From contig JAGTJW010000001.1 in the NCBI GenBank assembly GCA_023657425.1, forward strand, positions 806,001-870,000: 64,000 bases of DNA, written 5' to 3'. This DNA comes from Ideonella sp. WA131b (lineage in GTDB: Bacteria > Pseudomonadota > Gammaproteobacteria > Burkholderiales > Burkholderiaceae_C). Positions within the stretch are counted from its first letter, which is position 1; every line of letters begins with the position of its first letter. The notes under the pieces were generated by a model. It was given only the letters and a program-made list of their open reading frames with translations. It was not told the origin of the DNA and searched no databases. The position numbers were made by a program, and so were the translations under genes. Positions 29,560 through 37,494 of the stretch are shown piece after piece.

Positions 29560-29610
29560 GGCCGCGAGTGTAGGCAGCGCGGCCGGATGGGCCGGGTTCG
29601 CGCCACCGCT

Positions 29611-30279
29611 TCAGCGCGACAGCAGCCCGGCGGCCTGCAGCGTGCCCAGAAGCCCGCGCGCAAAGGCCTCGTAGCCGGCGGCGTTGCCGTGGATGGCGTC
29701 GCTCTTCAGGCGCTTGTCGGCCAGCACGGTGCTCCAGCCCTGGGGGTGCAGCGGCACGCCGGCTTCGGTGGCGATGTCGGCGTACAGCGGGTGGTCGTCG
29801 AGCGAGCCCGTCAGGTGCGCGGCCAGCGTGGGCTGCGGCACGGCCACCAGCAGCGCCTGCGCGCCGGCCCCGCGCACGGCGGCGAGTGTGCGGCGCAGGT
29901 TGTCGCGCAGCGCACCCTCGTCGCCACGGCGGAGCAGATCGTTGCCGCCGATGGAGACGATCACCAGCGCCGGCCGGTGCTCGGCCAGCAGCGCGGGCAG
30001 CCGCTGCAGCGCCTGTGCCGAGGTGTGGCCCGGCACGCCGGCATTCACCACCGCCCAGCCCGTGAGGCCGGCCAGCACCGCGGGGTAGGCGGCCTCGGGC
30101 GGGGCGCCAGTGCCGAAGGTGATGGAGTCGCCCAGGGCCAGCACGGTGGCGCCGGGGGGCACGGGGGTGCCGCGCGCGGCGGCGGGCTGCTTGCTGCAGG
30201 CGCTGAACGACGCCGCGAGCGCTGCTGAGACAACCCAACGGACCGCACCGTCCAAGAAATGCCTGCGGTGCAAGAGCAT
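29611..30279 (-). CDS. SGNH/GDSL esterase (arylesterase TesA-like), probable lipoprotein
   Basis: 222 residues from the ATG at 30279, chosen because it begins the signal region LLHRRHFLDGAVRWVVSAALAA ending SACS. SGNH blocks are all visible: block I LALGDSITFG, block II Gly in NAGVPGHTS, block III GGNDLL, and block V DAIHGNAAGY (catalytic Asp-His). It hydrolyses short-chain or aryl esters or thioesters in the cell envelope. TesA-like genes often neighbour an ABC transporter of the YbbA type; here the neighbour is an OppC permease instead. Confidence 0.88.
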   Translation of the reverse strand: MLLHRRHFLDGAVRWVVSAALAASFSACSKQPAAARGTPVPPGATVLALGDSITFGTGAPPEAAYPAVLAGLTGWAVVNAGVPGHTSAQALQRLPALLAEHRPALVIVSIGGNDLLRRGDEGALRDNLRRTLAAVRGAGAQALLVAVPQPTLAAHLTGSLDDHPLYADIATEAGVPLHPQGWSTVLADKRLKSDAIHGNAAGYEAFARGLLGTLQAAGLLSR

Positions 30280-30433
30280 GCCTTCTCCGTCCTCTGCACA
30301 TGGCGACGGCTTGGCTGGAACGGTTGGCCGCATGAAGTCGATTGTCGGGCGTTCAAGCATGGATCGTAGGCGGCGCGCGCAACAGCTCGGCCGCAAGCGC
30401 GTGTGTGTTGGAATCGCAGCCGGGAGATAGGCG

Positions 30434-30904
30434 ATGCCACTCAGTTGGAACGAAATCCGCGATCGCGCCACGGCTTTTGCGCACGAATGGCAGCACACCA
30501 AGGACGAAGACGCCGACGCCAAGAGCTTCTTGGATGCGTTCTTTGGGGTGTTCGGCGTTCGCCGCCGCAAGGTGGCGAGCTTCGAAAAGCGCGTCAAGAA
30601 GTTGGACGGCCGTGGCGGCTATGTCGATCTCCTCTGGAAGGGCACCTTGCTCATCGAGAAGAAGAGCCGCGGCAAAGACCTGGCGAGGGCCTAACAGCAG
30701 GCACTGGACTACTTCCCGGGCATCAGTGACGACGACCTGCCGCGCTGGGTGCTGGTGTCGGACTTCTGGCGATTCGAGCTGCACGACCTCGAAGACGACA
30801 AGGCCACCGCTTCACGCTGAGTGAGCTGCCTCAAGGGGTCATCCTGTTCCACTTCATCGCGGGCTGCACGCCGCAGCGTGTCGTTGGGCGCAGCAATTGC
30901 TGAG
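30434..30904 (+). pseudogene. MmeI-like restriction/methyltransferase, N-terminal fragment
   Basis: Residues 1-86 (MPLSWNEIRDRATAFAHEWQ ... FEKRVKKLDGRGGYVDLLWKGTL) match the N-terminal domain of MmeI-like type IIG enzymes. GYVDLLWKGTLLIEKKSRGK holds the nuclease D-x(n)-ExK pattern. An in-frame TAA at 30692 interrupts it; the frame then resumes (ALDYFPGISDDDLPRWVLVS, RFELHDLEDDK) and a frameshift near 30800 moves it to FTLSELPQGVILFHFIAG before a stop at about 30902. The matching C-terminus lies 8 kb away, fused to a recombinase (37491-39383). The ribosome site GGGAGATAGGCG is intact. Confidence 0.82.
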
Positions 30905-31526
30905 ACAGGATGGCAACTCGTTTACCTGTAAAGCTCCACGCTACGCGCAGCAGGAGGTTCAAGAAGGCTGCAGCCGTTGTCGAGACTGGCGCGCAATCGC
31001 GCAGAAGTTCCTGCACAGGCCACCCTGGGCACCGATTCCCGGCCTCTGCCTTCGATGGCCCGGCCCGCAGACGCGAACTCAGCGCCACGTCCGCTCTCTG
31101 CGGGCACCACCTGCTGGTCAAGACCCTTACCAGCCGATCGACGCGATCCGAAGCTGTCGGATGACCGACCCGGCCCCTTCACGTTCCGCATCTATGGAGC
31201 AGCCGTTCGTGGCCACCGGCAGTCGGCCAGGACCAGACGCTCGTCGACCCCAACCTCAACGTCAGCTCAGGCGATCAAGGCTGTCAGTGAAGCGGAGGCC
31301 GGCGCTGCGCGCCGCAGAATCGAGGGCCTCAGCGCCCGCGATGGCGTCGGGAAGAGGTCTGCGTGACAGGTTGGTTGAGCGCCATTTGCGACCGTGGGAC
31401 GCCTGCAGCGCGCGCCCAGTCCTCGGCTTCGTGCGGCGCGCAGTCCCAGTCTTTGCCGAACAGCGCCGGGCCCTGCTCGCACATCCGCAGGGCGCAACAC
31501 GCCGAAGCGGGGTGGCCCGTATTCGC
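30905..31526. other. Unassigned degenerate DNA between MmeI fragment and MITE
   Basis: About 620 bp with no gene I can recognise. A 50-codon minus-strand stretch (EQGPALFGKDWDCAPHEAED, AAGVPRSQMALNQPVTQTSS, roughly 31330-31490) has protein-like composition but no known family. The rest looks like scrambled remnants, consistent with its place between two broken genes. Confidence 0.5.
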
Positions 31527-31800
31527 TAGGAGCGTGGGCGGCAGAAATCCAGCCCCGCGCCGGGGCGGCCAAAGCCACTGGCGTAGACGCGTCGCGCAGC
31601 GCGGGCTTGACGCCCGCGCCAGCGGCGCAACACCCGCCAGCGGCTTTGGCCGCCCCGGCCCTTCGGGTTGGGCCGATTTCGGGGCCCATGCGGCGTTGCC
31701 ACGCTGGCCCGGGCGCACAGCCCGGGCTGCGCGCGGCGCCTGGCCTGGGCCCCGAAGTCGGCCCAACGCGGGGCTGGATTTCTGCCGCCCACGCCCCTAG
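31527..31800. mobile_element. MITE with IS5-type CTAG target duplication
   Basis: The 266-bp body (31531-31796) starts GAGCGTGGGCGGCAGAAATC and ends with the inverse complement GGGCGTGGGCGGCAGAAATC; the terminal repeats extend about 30 bp with one mismatch. Both sides carry CTAG, which fits the YTAR target duplication of the IS5 group. It encodes no transposase. Inside are further inverted repeats (31561-31584 with 31636-31659, one mismatch; and about 31668-31691 with 31748-31768), so most of the element can fold on itself. It interrupts the Bug receptor gene after codon SAER. Confidence 0.82.
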
Positions 31801-32505
31801 GCGTTCCGCCGACAACACTGCCAGCGCCTTGAGGCGCCCGCTCTTGACCAAGGGGACGGCCGCAGCCGACGGCAGGACCGCGTACGCCAGCCGGCCGCCG
31901 ACGAGATCGTTGATGGGGCTGTCCTTGTATGGAACGTGTAGGGACTTGAAGCCCAGTGCACGAGCCAGCCGCTCGGCCTGCAGATGCGGCGTGCTGCCCT
32001 CGCCCGGCGAGGGGTAGGCCACGGGCTCGGCGGCGGCCTTCGCCTTGCCTGCGAGGTCCGAAAGCGACGCCACGTCGCTGCTGGAGGGCACCAGCACGAG
32101 CCAGTGGTCCAGCAGCAGCCGCCCTACCGGCGTGAGGTCCTTGAAGAGCGCCAGCGGTGTCCGACCCTGGCTGACGAAGGCGTGGGTGATGGAATCACCC
32201 GAGCAACCGCTGACGTTGAGCGTGTGTCCATCGGCCGCCGCGGCGGCCACGGCTGCGGTGGCGATCGTGCCGCCCGCGCCAGGGCGGTTCTCAACCACCA
32301 CCGGCTGCCCCAGCGAGGAGGCCATAGCTTCGCTCAGCAACCGCGTCACGACGTCTGGAGAAGAGCCCGGTGGCGCGCCAATGAGCACGCGCACGGGCTG
32401 AGTCGGGAATGAGGCCGCTGCAATCGACGTTGCCAACAGAGTAAGCGTGAGACCCCATCGAACTGACTGGGAGAGACGACGTCGGGCATGGGGAACGGAA
32501 CGCAT
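31798..32505 (-). pseudogene. Bug/TctC-type tripartite tricarboxylate receptor, truncated by MITE
   Basis: The reading frame from the ATG at 32505 has a signal peptide (QSVRWGLTLTLLATSIAAAS) and Bug-family motifs: FPTQPVRVLIGAPPGSSPD, VVENRPGAGGTIA, PHLQAERLARALG, VPYKDSPINDLVGG, and ends at KSGRLKALAVLSAER where the MITE begins. About 235 of the usual 320 residues remain; the C-terminal lobe is gone and is not found beyond the MITE. Such receptors bind carboxylates or aromatic acids in the periplasm. The gene is divergent from a lysR gene, a standard Bug-regulator arrangement. Confidence 0.85.
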
Positions 32506-32583
32506 GGTGTGAGTCGTGAATTCGGGTTGGCCAATGCCGCGGGCTGTGGCCATGAATGGCAATGCTTACTTCTGTTAACCTAA

Positions 32584-32602
32584 CTTCAGCAATTTGCTGA
32601 AG
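32584..32602. promoter_or_regulatory. Perfect LysR-type operator between the Bug gene and lysR
   Basis: CTTCAGCAATTTGCTGAAG is a perfect 19-bp dyad containing the LysR pattern T-N11-A, centred 24 bases before the lysR start and about 88 bases before the Bug gene start. It is the expected site for the adjacent LysR regulator, even though that regulator is now interrupted. Confidence 0.75.
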
Positions 32603-32617
32603 GCGTGAAAGTGCGCG

Positions 32618-32780
32618 ATGGGCATCCACAAGCTGCGCGGTCTTGAGTACCTGGTGGCGGCGGTCGACAGCGGCAGCTTCAGCGCCGCGGCCCGTCGCCT
32701 CGGGGTGGCGACACCTTCGGTCCACCGCCTAGTGCAGGCCCTGGAGGCCGAGCTGGGCGTCTCACTGATTGATCGCTCTG
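32618..32780 (+). pseudogene. lysR regulator, N-terminal part (interrupted by IS21 element)
   Basis: Codes the HTH of a LysR protein (MGIHKLRGLEYLVAAVDSGS, ARRLGVATPSVHRLVQALEA, ELGVSLIDRS) and is then cut by the IS21-family element at 32781. Joining this part to base 36230, after removing the element and one CTCTG copy, restores a continuous frame of 334 residues (IDRS-GQPLRPNPY). Confidence 0.9.
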
Positions 32781-32896
32781 TGTGGGCGCCGGTGCGAACG
32801 TGTTGAGTTCTGGCCGGTTTCGAAATGCTGAGGGGATCGCGGAGGGAGTGGCGTGATGCCGGCGCTGACGCGGCACGCAGTGGATGCCGGCGTGCT

Positions 32897-33658
32897 TCAG
32901 ATCTCGGCGTGTGACTGGCCGCGGTAGCTCTTGCCTTCGATCACGACGGTCTCGACGTGGTGCAGCAGCCTGTCCAGGAGTGCCGAGGCCAGGGTCGCGT
33001 CGTTGTTGAAGATCCCGGCCCATTGCTTGTACGGGCGATTCGTTGTCAACAGCGTGGTGCCGCGCTCGTAGCGGTGGCTGATGATCTGGAACAGGCAGTC
33101 GGCGCCGAACTTGTCGATGGGCAGGTAGCCCAGCTCGTCGATGCACAGCACCTCGGGCTTGACGTAGGCTGCCAGCGCCCGCTTGAGGCCGCCGGCGGCC
33201 TGCGCGGTGGCCAGCGTGTTGATGATGTCGATGGCGCCGGTGAACAGCACCGAGTGCCCGCGCTGGCACGCTGCATAGCCCAGGGCCGTCATCAAGTGGC
33301 TCTTGCCCAGGCCGACGCCGGAGATGAACACCACGTTGGCGTGCCGGGCCACGAAGTCCAGGTGGAACAGGTTCTGTATCTGCGGCCGGTTGATCTTGGT
33401 GGGCCAGTTCCAGTCGAACTTGTCGATGGTCTTGAGCACGGGGAAGCGGGCCTGGCGGATGCAGCGCTGCACGCGTCGGTCCTCGCGCTGGGCGGCCTCG
33501 CCGTTGAGCAGCTCGGCGAAGTAGGCCAAGTGCGACCACTGCTTGTCGGCGGCGGCCTTGGCCAGTGGCTGGTAGTTCTCGCGCATGAACGGCAGGTTCA
33601 GCGCGGTGAGCTTGGCCTGCGCGGACAGGGCATCGGGGTGGGCGTGGCGTGCTCGCAT
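32897..33658 (-). CDS. istB: IS21-family helper ATPase IstB
   Basis: 253 residues from the ATG at 33658 behind AAGGAGCGACAACC. AAA+ ATPase related to DnaC: Walker A GVGLGKSHL (about residue 106), Walker B VLCIDELGYLP, sensor region LLTTNRPYKQW. It regulates target choice and activates the IstA transposase. It starts 13 bp after the istA stop. The gene appears intact. Confidence 0.93.
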   Translation of the reverse strand: MRARHAHPDALSAQAKLTALNLPFMRENYQPLAKAAADKQWSHLAYFAELLNGEAAQREDRRVQRCIRQARFPVLKTIDKFDWNWPTKINRPQIQNLFHLDFVARHANVVFISGVGLGKSHLMTALGYAACQRGHSVLFTGAIDIINTLATAQAAGGLKRALAAYVKPEVLCIDELGYLPIDKFGADCLFQIISHRYERGTTLLTTNRPYKQWAGIFNNDATLASALLDRLLHHVETVVIEGKSYRGQSHAEI

Positions 33659-33671
33659 GGTTGTCGCTCCT

Positions 33672-35132
33672 TCACTCACGGTCGTAGATGGACAGGTCGG
33701 GCGCGGGGATCTCGATGTCGAGCAGGTCGGCACTGCGGGTGAGCTGCAGGGCGGCGGGCTCGGCCCCGATGCGCCGGCGCGCGGCCAGGATGTGGGCGAT
33801 GTACTCGGCGCTGAAGGCCTGCAGCTCCAGACCGTCGTCGATGGCGCGCTCGACGGCCTCGCGGCCGTGCATCTCGGCCAGGGCGAGGATCTGGCGCAGG
33901 TGCACCCGGGCGTTCACACGCCGGGCCTCCAGGCCCTCGCGGTAGGCTTGGGCGCGCGGCGACAGGGCCAGGAACTGCACCAGCAGGCGTTGCTCGCGGG
34001 CGCTCTTGCGCTGCTGGGCGAGTTGCTGGGCGTGCTCGGCAAGCTCGAAGTCCTTGTTGCGCTGCATGCTTCGCGCGTGGAGCGCGACGAGTTGGTCGTG
34101 GGCATAGATGCACAAGCGGTCGGCCCAGGCCTTCAGGGTCAGGCGTTGACCCACATGGCGCGAGGGCACGGAGTAGGTGTTGGAGTCCAGCGCGACGCGG
34201 AACTGCTTGTTGACGCTTGCCGTGCGCACGCGTGCGAGGTCGAACCCGACGGGGTTGAGCCGCTTGAGGCGGGCGCGCTCTTCCTCGAACATGTCCACGG
34301 GTCGGCGCTGGGTGGCGCCGTGCACGCGCACGTCGGCCACCGTGTCCACCCACAGCTGCGCGGCGGGCTGCACGGCGCTGAAGTCGATGAACTCCTGGCC
34401 GGCCAGGAAGTTCTTCTTCACGTAACCCACGCCGTTCTCCACGCGTCCCTTCTCCCAACCCGAAGCCACGTTGCAGGGGGTGATCTGGAAGCCCCAATGG
34501 CGCGAGAAGTCGAGGTACTTGGGGTTGAACACCGGCGCCTCACCGACCAGGCGCTTGAGCACGGCGGACTTCAGGTTGTCGACCATCAGCCGCGCGGGCA
34601 CTGAACCGAAGGCGGCGAAGGCGTTCTCGTGGCAGGCCAGGAAGAACTCCATCTCCTGCGACACGGTGAACTCCAGGTACATGCGCCGGCTGTAGCACAG
34701 CACCATCACGAAGAAGCTCAGGCGCCGGCGCGTGTTGCCCACGGCGACGGTGCCGAACTCACCCCAGTCGAGCTGCGCGCACTCGCCCGGCTCGAAGTCC
34801 AGCTTGAGGAAGGCCGGCCGCTGTCGCGGGCGGATGCGGTGCACGTAGTCCTTGACGATGGTGATGCCGCCGCCGTAGCCGGCCTCGAGCAGCCGCTGGT
34901 AGATCTGCTGGGCGCTGTACGGGTGGGCGTCGAGCCAGCGCACGATCTGGCCCTTGAAGGCGTCGAGCTTGCTGGCGCGCAGCACGGCCTTGCGCGCTCG
35001 GAACTGTTCGGCCTGCGCCCACCGGGCGACGGTGCGTACATCCAGGCCCAGCGCTCGCGCGGTCTGCGCCACCGTGAGTTGCTGGCGCACCAGGTGGTCA
35101 CGGATGCGGCAGTAGGTCTCGTAGTCAACCAC
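33672..35132 (-). CDS. istA: IS21-family transposase IstA
   Basis: 486 residues from a GTG at 35132. An N-terminal HTH (QQLTVAQTARALGLDVRTVARWA) is followed by a DDE integrase core: ECAQLDWGEFG (first Asp, about residue 130), LMVDNLKSAV (second Asp), and the Glu in GWEKGRVENGVGYVK. It cuts and joins element ends with IstB. Its start overlaps the end of the upstream passenger gene by eight bases, implying one transcript for all four genes. Confidence 0.94.
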   Translation of the reverse strand: MVDYETYCRIRDHLVRQQLTVAQTARALGLDVRTVARWAQAEQFRARKAVLRASKLDAFKGQIVRWLDAHPYSAQQIYQRLLEAGYGGGITIVKDYVHRIRPRQRPAFLKLDFEPGECAQLDWGEFGTVAVGNTRRRLSFFVMVLCYSRRMYLEFTVSQEMEFFLACHENAFAAFGSVPARLMVDNLKSAVLKRLVGEAPVFNPKYLDFSRHWGFQITPCNVASGWEKGRVENGVGYVKKNFLAGQEFIDFSAVQPAAQLWVDTVADVRVHGATQRRPVDMFEEERARLKRLNPVGFDLARVRTASVNKQFRVALDSNTYSVPSRHVGQRLTLKAWADRLCIYAHDQLVALHARSMQRNKDFELAEHAQQLAQQRKSAREQRLLVQFLALSPRAQAYREGLEARRVNARVHLRQILALAEMHGREAVERAIDDGLELQAFSAEYIAHILAARRRIGAEPAALQLTRSADLLDIEIPAPDLSIYDRE

Positions 35133-35547
35133 GGCGCGCTCGAGCCTGCTGCAGCAGCGCGGCCAGGCTCACGGGCTGGCCGCCGGTGTTGGCCCCGGCA
35201 ACGCCCGGTGGACGCGGCGCCGGGCGCTGCGCCGCCACGGTCCCCGGCAGGGCCAGCACCTGGTACAGCGGCGAGCGATAGGCGATGAGATCCAGCTCGA
35301 TGAGCTGCTGGCGTGCCGCGGCGAACTGCTCGTCACTCAGGTGCAGCCGCCGGGCGAGCGTGGCCGAGCCGTAGTAGCTCAGGCCCTGGGCATCGGACAC
35401 CGTGACCAGGAACAGGTACAGCGCCGCCGAGCGGGCCTCACAGCGGTCGATGAAGTGCTGCTGCACGAGCGCCTGGTCAACCCAGCTGAACTGCTCGGGG
35501 ACCTGGCGCAGCCGCTCGGGCCGAAGTAGCTGCTTGATGGCCTTCAC
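35125..35547 (-). CDS. IS21-associated small HTH-like passenger protein
   Basis: 140 residues from a GTG at 35547. The sequence KQLLRPERLRQVPEQFSWVD then HFIDRCEARSAALYLFLVTV and SATLARRLHLSDEQFAAARQ contains a winged-helix-like pattern. No enzymatic motif is visible. It overlaps the zinc-ribbon gene by about 70 bp and istA by 8 bp, so it belongs to the element's operon. I know such proteins only as hypothetical neighbours of istAB; a role in target choice or control is a guess. Confidence 0.7.
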   Translation of the reverse strand: MKAIKQLLRPERLRQVPEQFSWVDQALVQQHFIDRCEARSAALYLFLVTVSDAQGLSYYGSATLARRLHLSDEQFAAARQQLIELDLIAYRSPLYQVLALPGTVAAQRPAPRPPGVAGANTGGQPVSLAALLQQARARRG

Positions 35548-36034
35548 CGCACCTCCCGTTGATCACGTCGCGCCCAAGTTGTACGAGGCGCCGGGTGGTG
35601 CTGGCCATGTCATCTTGTAGCGCCGGCTGGAACAGATGGGCCACAAGCCCCGCCAGCAAAGGCGATTCGGCGATCAAGAGATCTTGTAACGCCACGGTCG
35701 GGGGCGCCCCGGGAGCCTCGACACGATTGGCCGATTCCTCAATCGAATCAGGCACTTGCAGCGGCAAGAGATCTTGTAACGCCCGCGGCGGGCGCACCCG
35801 GTCGCAGCTGTAGCCGGGATGCGCGGCGCGCCAAGCCTGGACGCGGGCGACGTGCACGGGGCCGCTGAAGTAGTCGCGGTTGGATGGCTTGGACAACCAG
35901 GCGGCCTGGCTGGCTGCCTTGCTCGCGCGCCGGCAATCGACGGCGCAGCAGTAGCGCTGACGTTCACCGCTGCGATGGTCGGGGAGGAAAAACTCCCCGC
36001 ACGACATGCACTTGCGCTGTCCCGCCTTGGCCAT
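35477..36034 (-). CDS. IS21-associated zinc-ribbon passenger protein
   Basis: 185 residues from the ATG at 36034. The N-terminus has a zinc-ribbon pattern (KCMSCGEFFLPDHRSGERQR then YCCAVDCRRASK), followed by KPSNRDYFSGPVHVARVQAW and AHPGYS. The C-terminal half contains the motif ALQDLL twice and ALQDD once, encoded by an exact 19-bp DNA repeat. It looks DNA-binding. Widespread next to certain IS21-type elements as a hypothetical protein; function unknown. Confidence 0.72.
   Translation of the reverse strand: MAKAGQRKCMSCGEFFLPDHRSGERQRYCCAVDCRRASKAASQAAWLSKPSNRDYFSGPVHVARVQAWRAAHPGYSCDRVRPPRALQDLLPLQVPDSIEESANRVEAPGAPPTVALQDLLIAESPLLAGLVAHLFQPALQDDMASTTRRLVQLGRDVINGRCGEGHQAATSARAAAPGPRAVQLG
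35675..35783. repeat. Direct repeat of 19 bp, 90 bp apart, in the zinc-ribbon gene
   Basis: CAAGAGATCTTGTAACGCC occurs at 35675-35693 and 35765-35783. Each codes GVTRSL on one strand reading and ALQDLL in the gene frame. The core AAGAGATCTTGT is near-palindromic, so it might also be a protein-binding site. Confidence 0.7.
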
Positions 36035-36229
36035 CGTCGCTCCCCAACGAACCCGTCGAGCGCGACAACCACCTCGAGCGAACACTCGTCGGCGCAGAGT
36101 CTGAAGAAGAAGGAGAACGGAGCTGAAGAAGACCGTCAGAGACGGTGATCCGAAGAAGACGGATCAGCAAGAACACGCACGTTCAGACCGGCTGAAAGAA
36201 GACAAATTCAAGCCGGCGCCCACACTCTG

Positions 36230-37071
36230 GGCAGCCCTTGCGACCGAACCCCTACGCCGCGGCCTACGTTGACCGTGCGCGCGTGCTGCTGTCCGAGCTG
36301 CGCGAACTCGACGCGAGCCTGCACGACCAGAGCAGCGCGCCCCAAGGCACCATCTCGTTAGCGGCCGACAATATGGTGCGAGAGTACCTGATGCCCGACC
36401 TGTTGGCGGCGTTCCACGTGCGCTTTCCCGACATCGAGGTGCAGGTACTGGAGGCTGGCTCGGTGCGAGACCTTGCACGCCTCGGCACGGACCTGCTGAT
36501 GCAGTCGGGCTGGCCGCCGCACCAGGATGCGGTGCTGCGTACGTTGACAGAGACTCGCTGGCTGATCGTCGCCACTCCGGCTTACTGGTCTCGCCAAGGT
36601 CAGCCGAAGCTGCCATCGGATCTGGCCCGTCATGGCTGCGCGCTTTACCGCACCCCTTCTGGCGAGGTGCTCAGGCGCTGGCTGTTCGAGCGCGACGGCC
36701 AGAAGCAGGCGGTGGACGTGGAAGGTTGGCTCGTCAGCGACAGCCGCAGAGTGCTCGATGGACCGCTTCTGGCTGGACAGGTGGTGGCGCGGGTCAACGA
36801 TCTGTCGATACGTCGCGAACTCACTGAAGGCGGCTTGCAACCGGTGCTGTTGGACTGGACCGGCCTGCATGCGCCGCCCATCAGCCTGGTCGCCAAACGT
36901 TCGCTGACGCGCCAGCCCCGCGTCCGCGCCTGGATCGACTTCGCGGCGGAGTACACCGCAGAGCTGGCCCGCGAGCGGCTTCCCGGAGGTCTGCCGACCG
37001 TACGGCCTTCGGAGCGGCCCGAATGGTGGAAGCGACGCGTGTCGGCCGGTCCCCGAAGTACCCGCTCGTAG
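36230..37071 (+). pseudogene. lysR regulator, effector-domain part (downstream of IS21 element)
   Basis: The frame continues from the interrupted 5' part: GQPLRPNPYAAAYVDRARVL, SELRELDASLHDQSSAPQGT, then the substrate-binding fold (FHVRFPDIEVQVLEAGSVRD, ADNMVREYLMPDLLAAF) through RELARERLPGG and a stop at 37071. No stop or frameshift is seen, so only the IS insertion breaks the gene. The intact protein would be 334 residues and would have controlled the divergent Bug receptor gene. Confidence 0.87.
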
Positions 37072-37164
37072 CCTCGCGCAGCACGAAGGGAGGCATGTTG
37101 CTGGCATGCGTCCGACCAAACCCGAATGGCTGCTTTGTGTCGTTCCCGTCAGTGGAACAAATGA

Positions 37165-37494
37165 CGGCTCGGGTTCGGTCGCGGCGTCGAACGACCGCTG
37201 ACCAGCGACACAGCCGTTTTCGTGCGTCGCCTGGCGCCGCATGACGAACCCATCGGCGTGGACGCCATCCGACGCATCGTCCGCGATGCCTTCCGGCGCG
37301 TAGGCATCCAGGATGGCCGCGGCCATGCGCTGCGCCACACCGTCGCCTGTCGGATCGTCAACCAGGGCGGCTCGATCAAGGAGGTGGCCGACGTGCTGCG
37401 GCACCGGTCGTTGAACACCTCGATGATCTACGCCAAGGTTGACCATGGCGCGCTGTCTCGCGTCGCGCTGCCGTGGCCCGGGAGCGCGACATGA
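37165..37494 (+). pseudogene. Tyrosine recombinase, first of a RIT-type trio, C-terminal remnant
   Basis: The frame is open from 37165 but has no start and lacks the N-terminal two thirds. It keeps the catalytic end: HALRHTVACRIVNQGGSIKE (H-x-x-R) and VLRHRSLNTSMIYAKVD (the H/W box and nucleophile Tyr). Its stop overlaps the next recombinase start by ATGA at 37491-37494, the usual arrangement of recombinase-in-trio elements. Sequence upstream is the end of lysR. Confidence 0.78.

Larger units (their letters stand above)
32781..36224. mobile_element. IS21-family insertion sequence with two passenger genes (3444 bp)
   Basis: Ends are TGTGGGCGCCGG and CCGGCGCCCACA (12-bp perfect inverted repeat, TG...CA termini as in IS21). 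The host lysR gene has CTCTG on both sides (32776-32780 and 36225-36229), a 5-bp target duplication. Inside, all on the minus strand: zinc-ribbon protein, small HTH-like protein, istA and istB. Typical IS21 elements are about 2-2.5 kb with istAB only; the two extra genes account for the additional length. Confidence 0.92.

Noticed and set aside
31267-31797. Continuation of the Bug receptor frame to a 431-residue protein
   Set aside because: After the MITE boundary the frame translates the element itself and then unrelated DNA; no C-terminal Bug domain is present.
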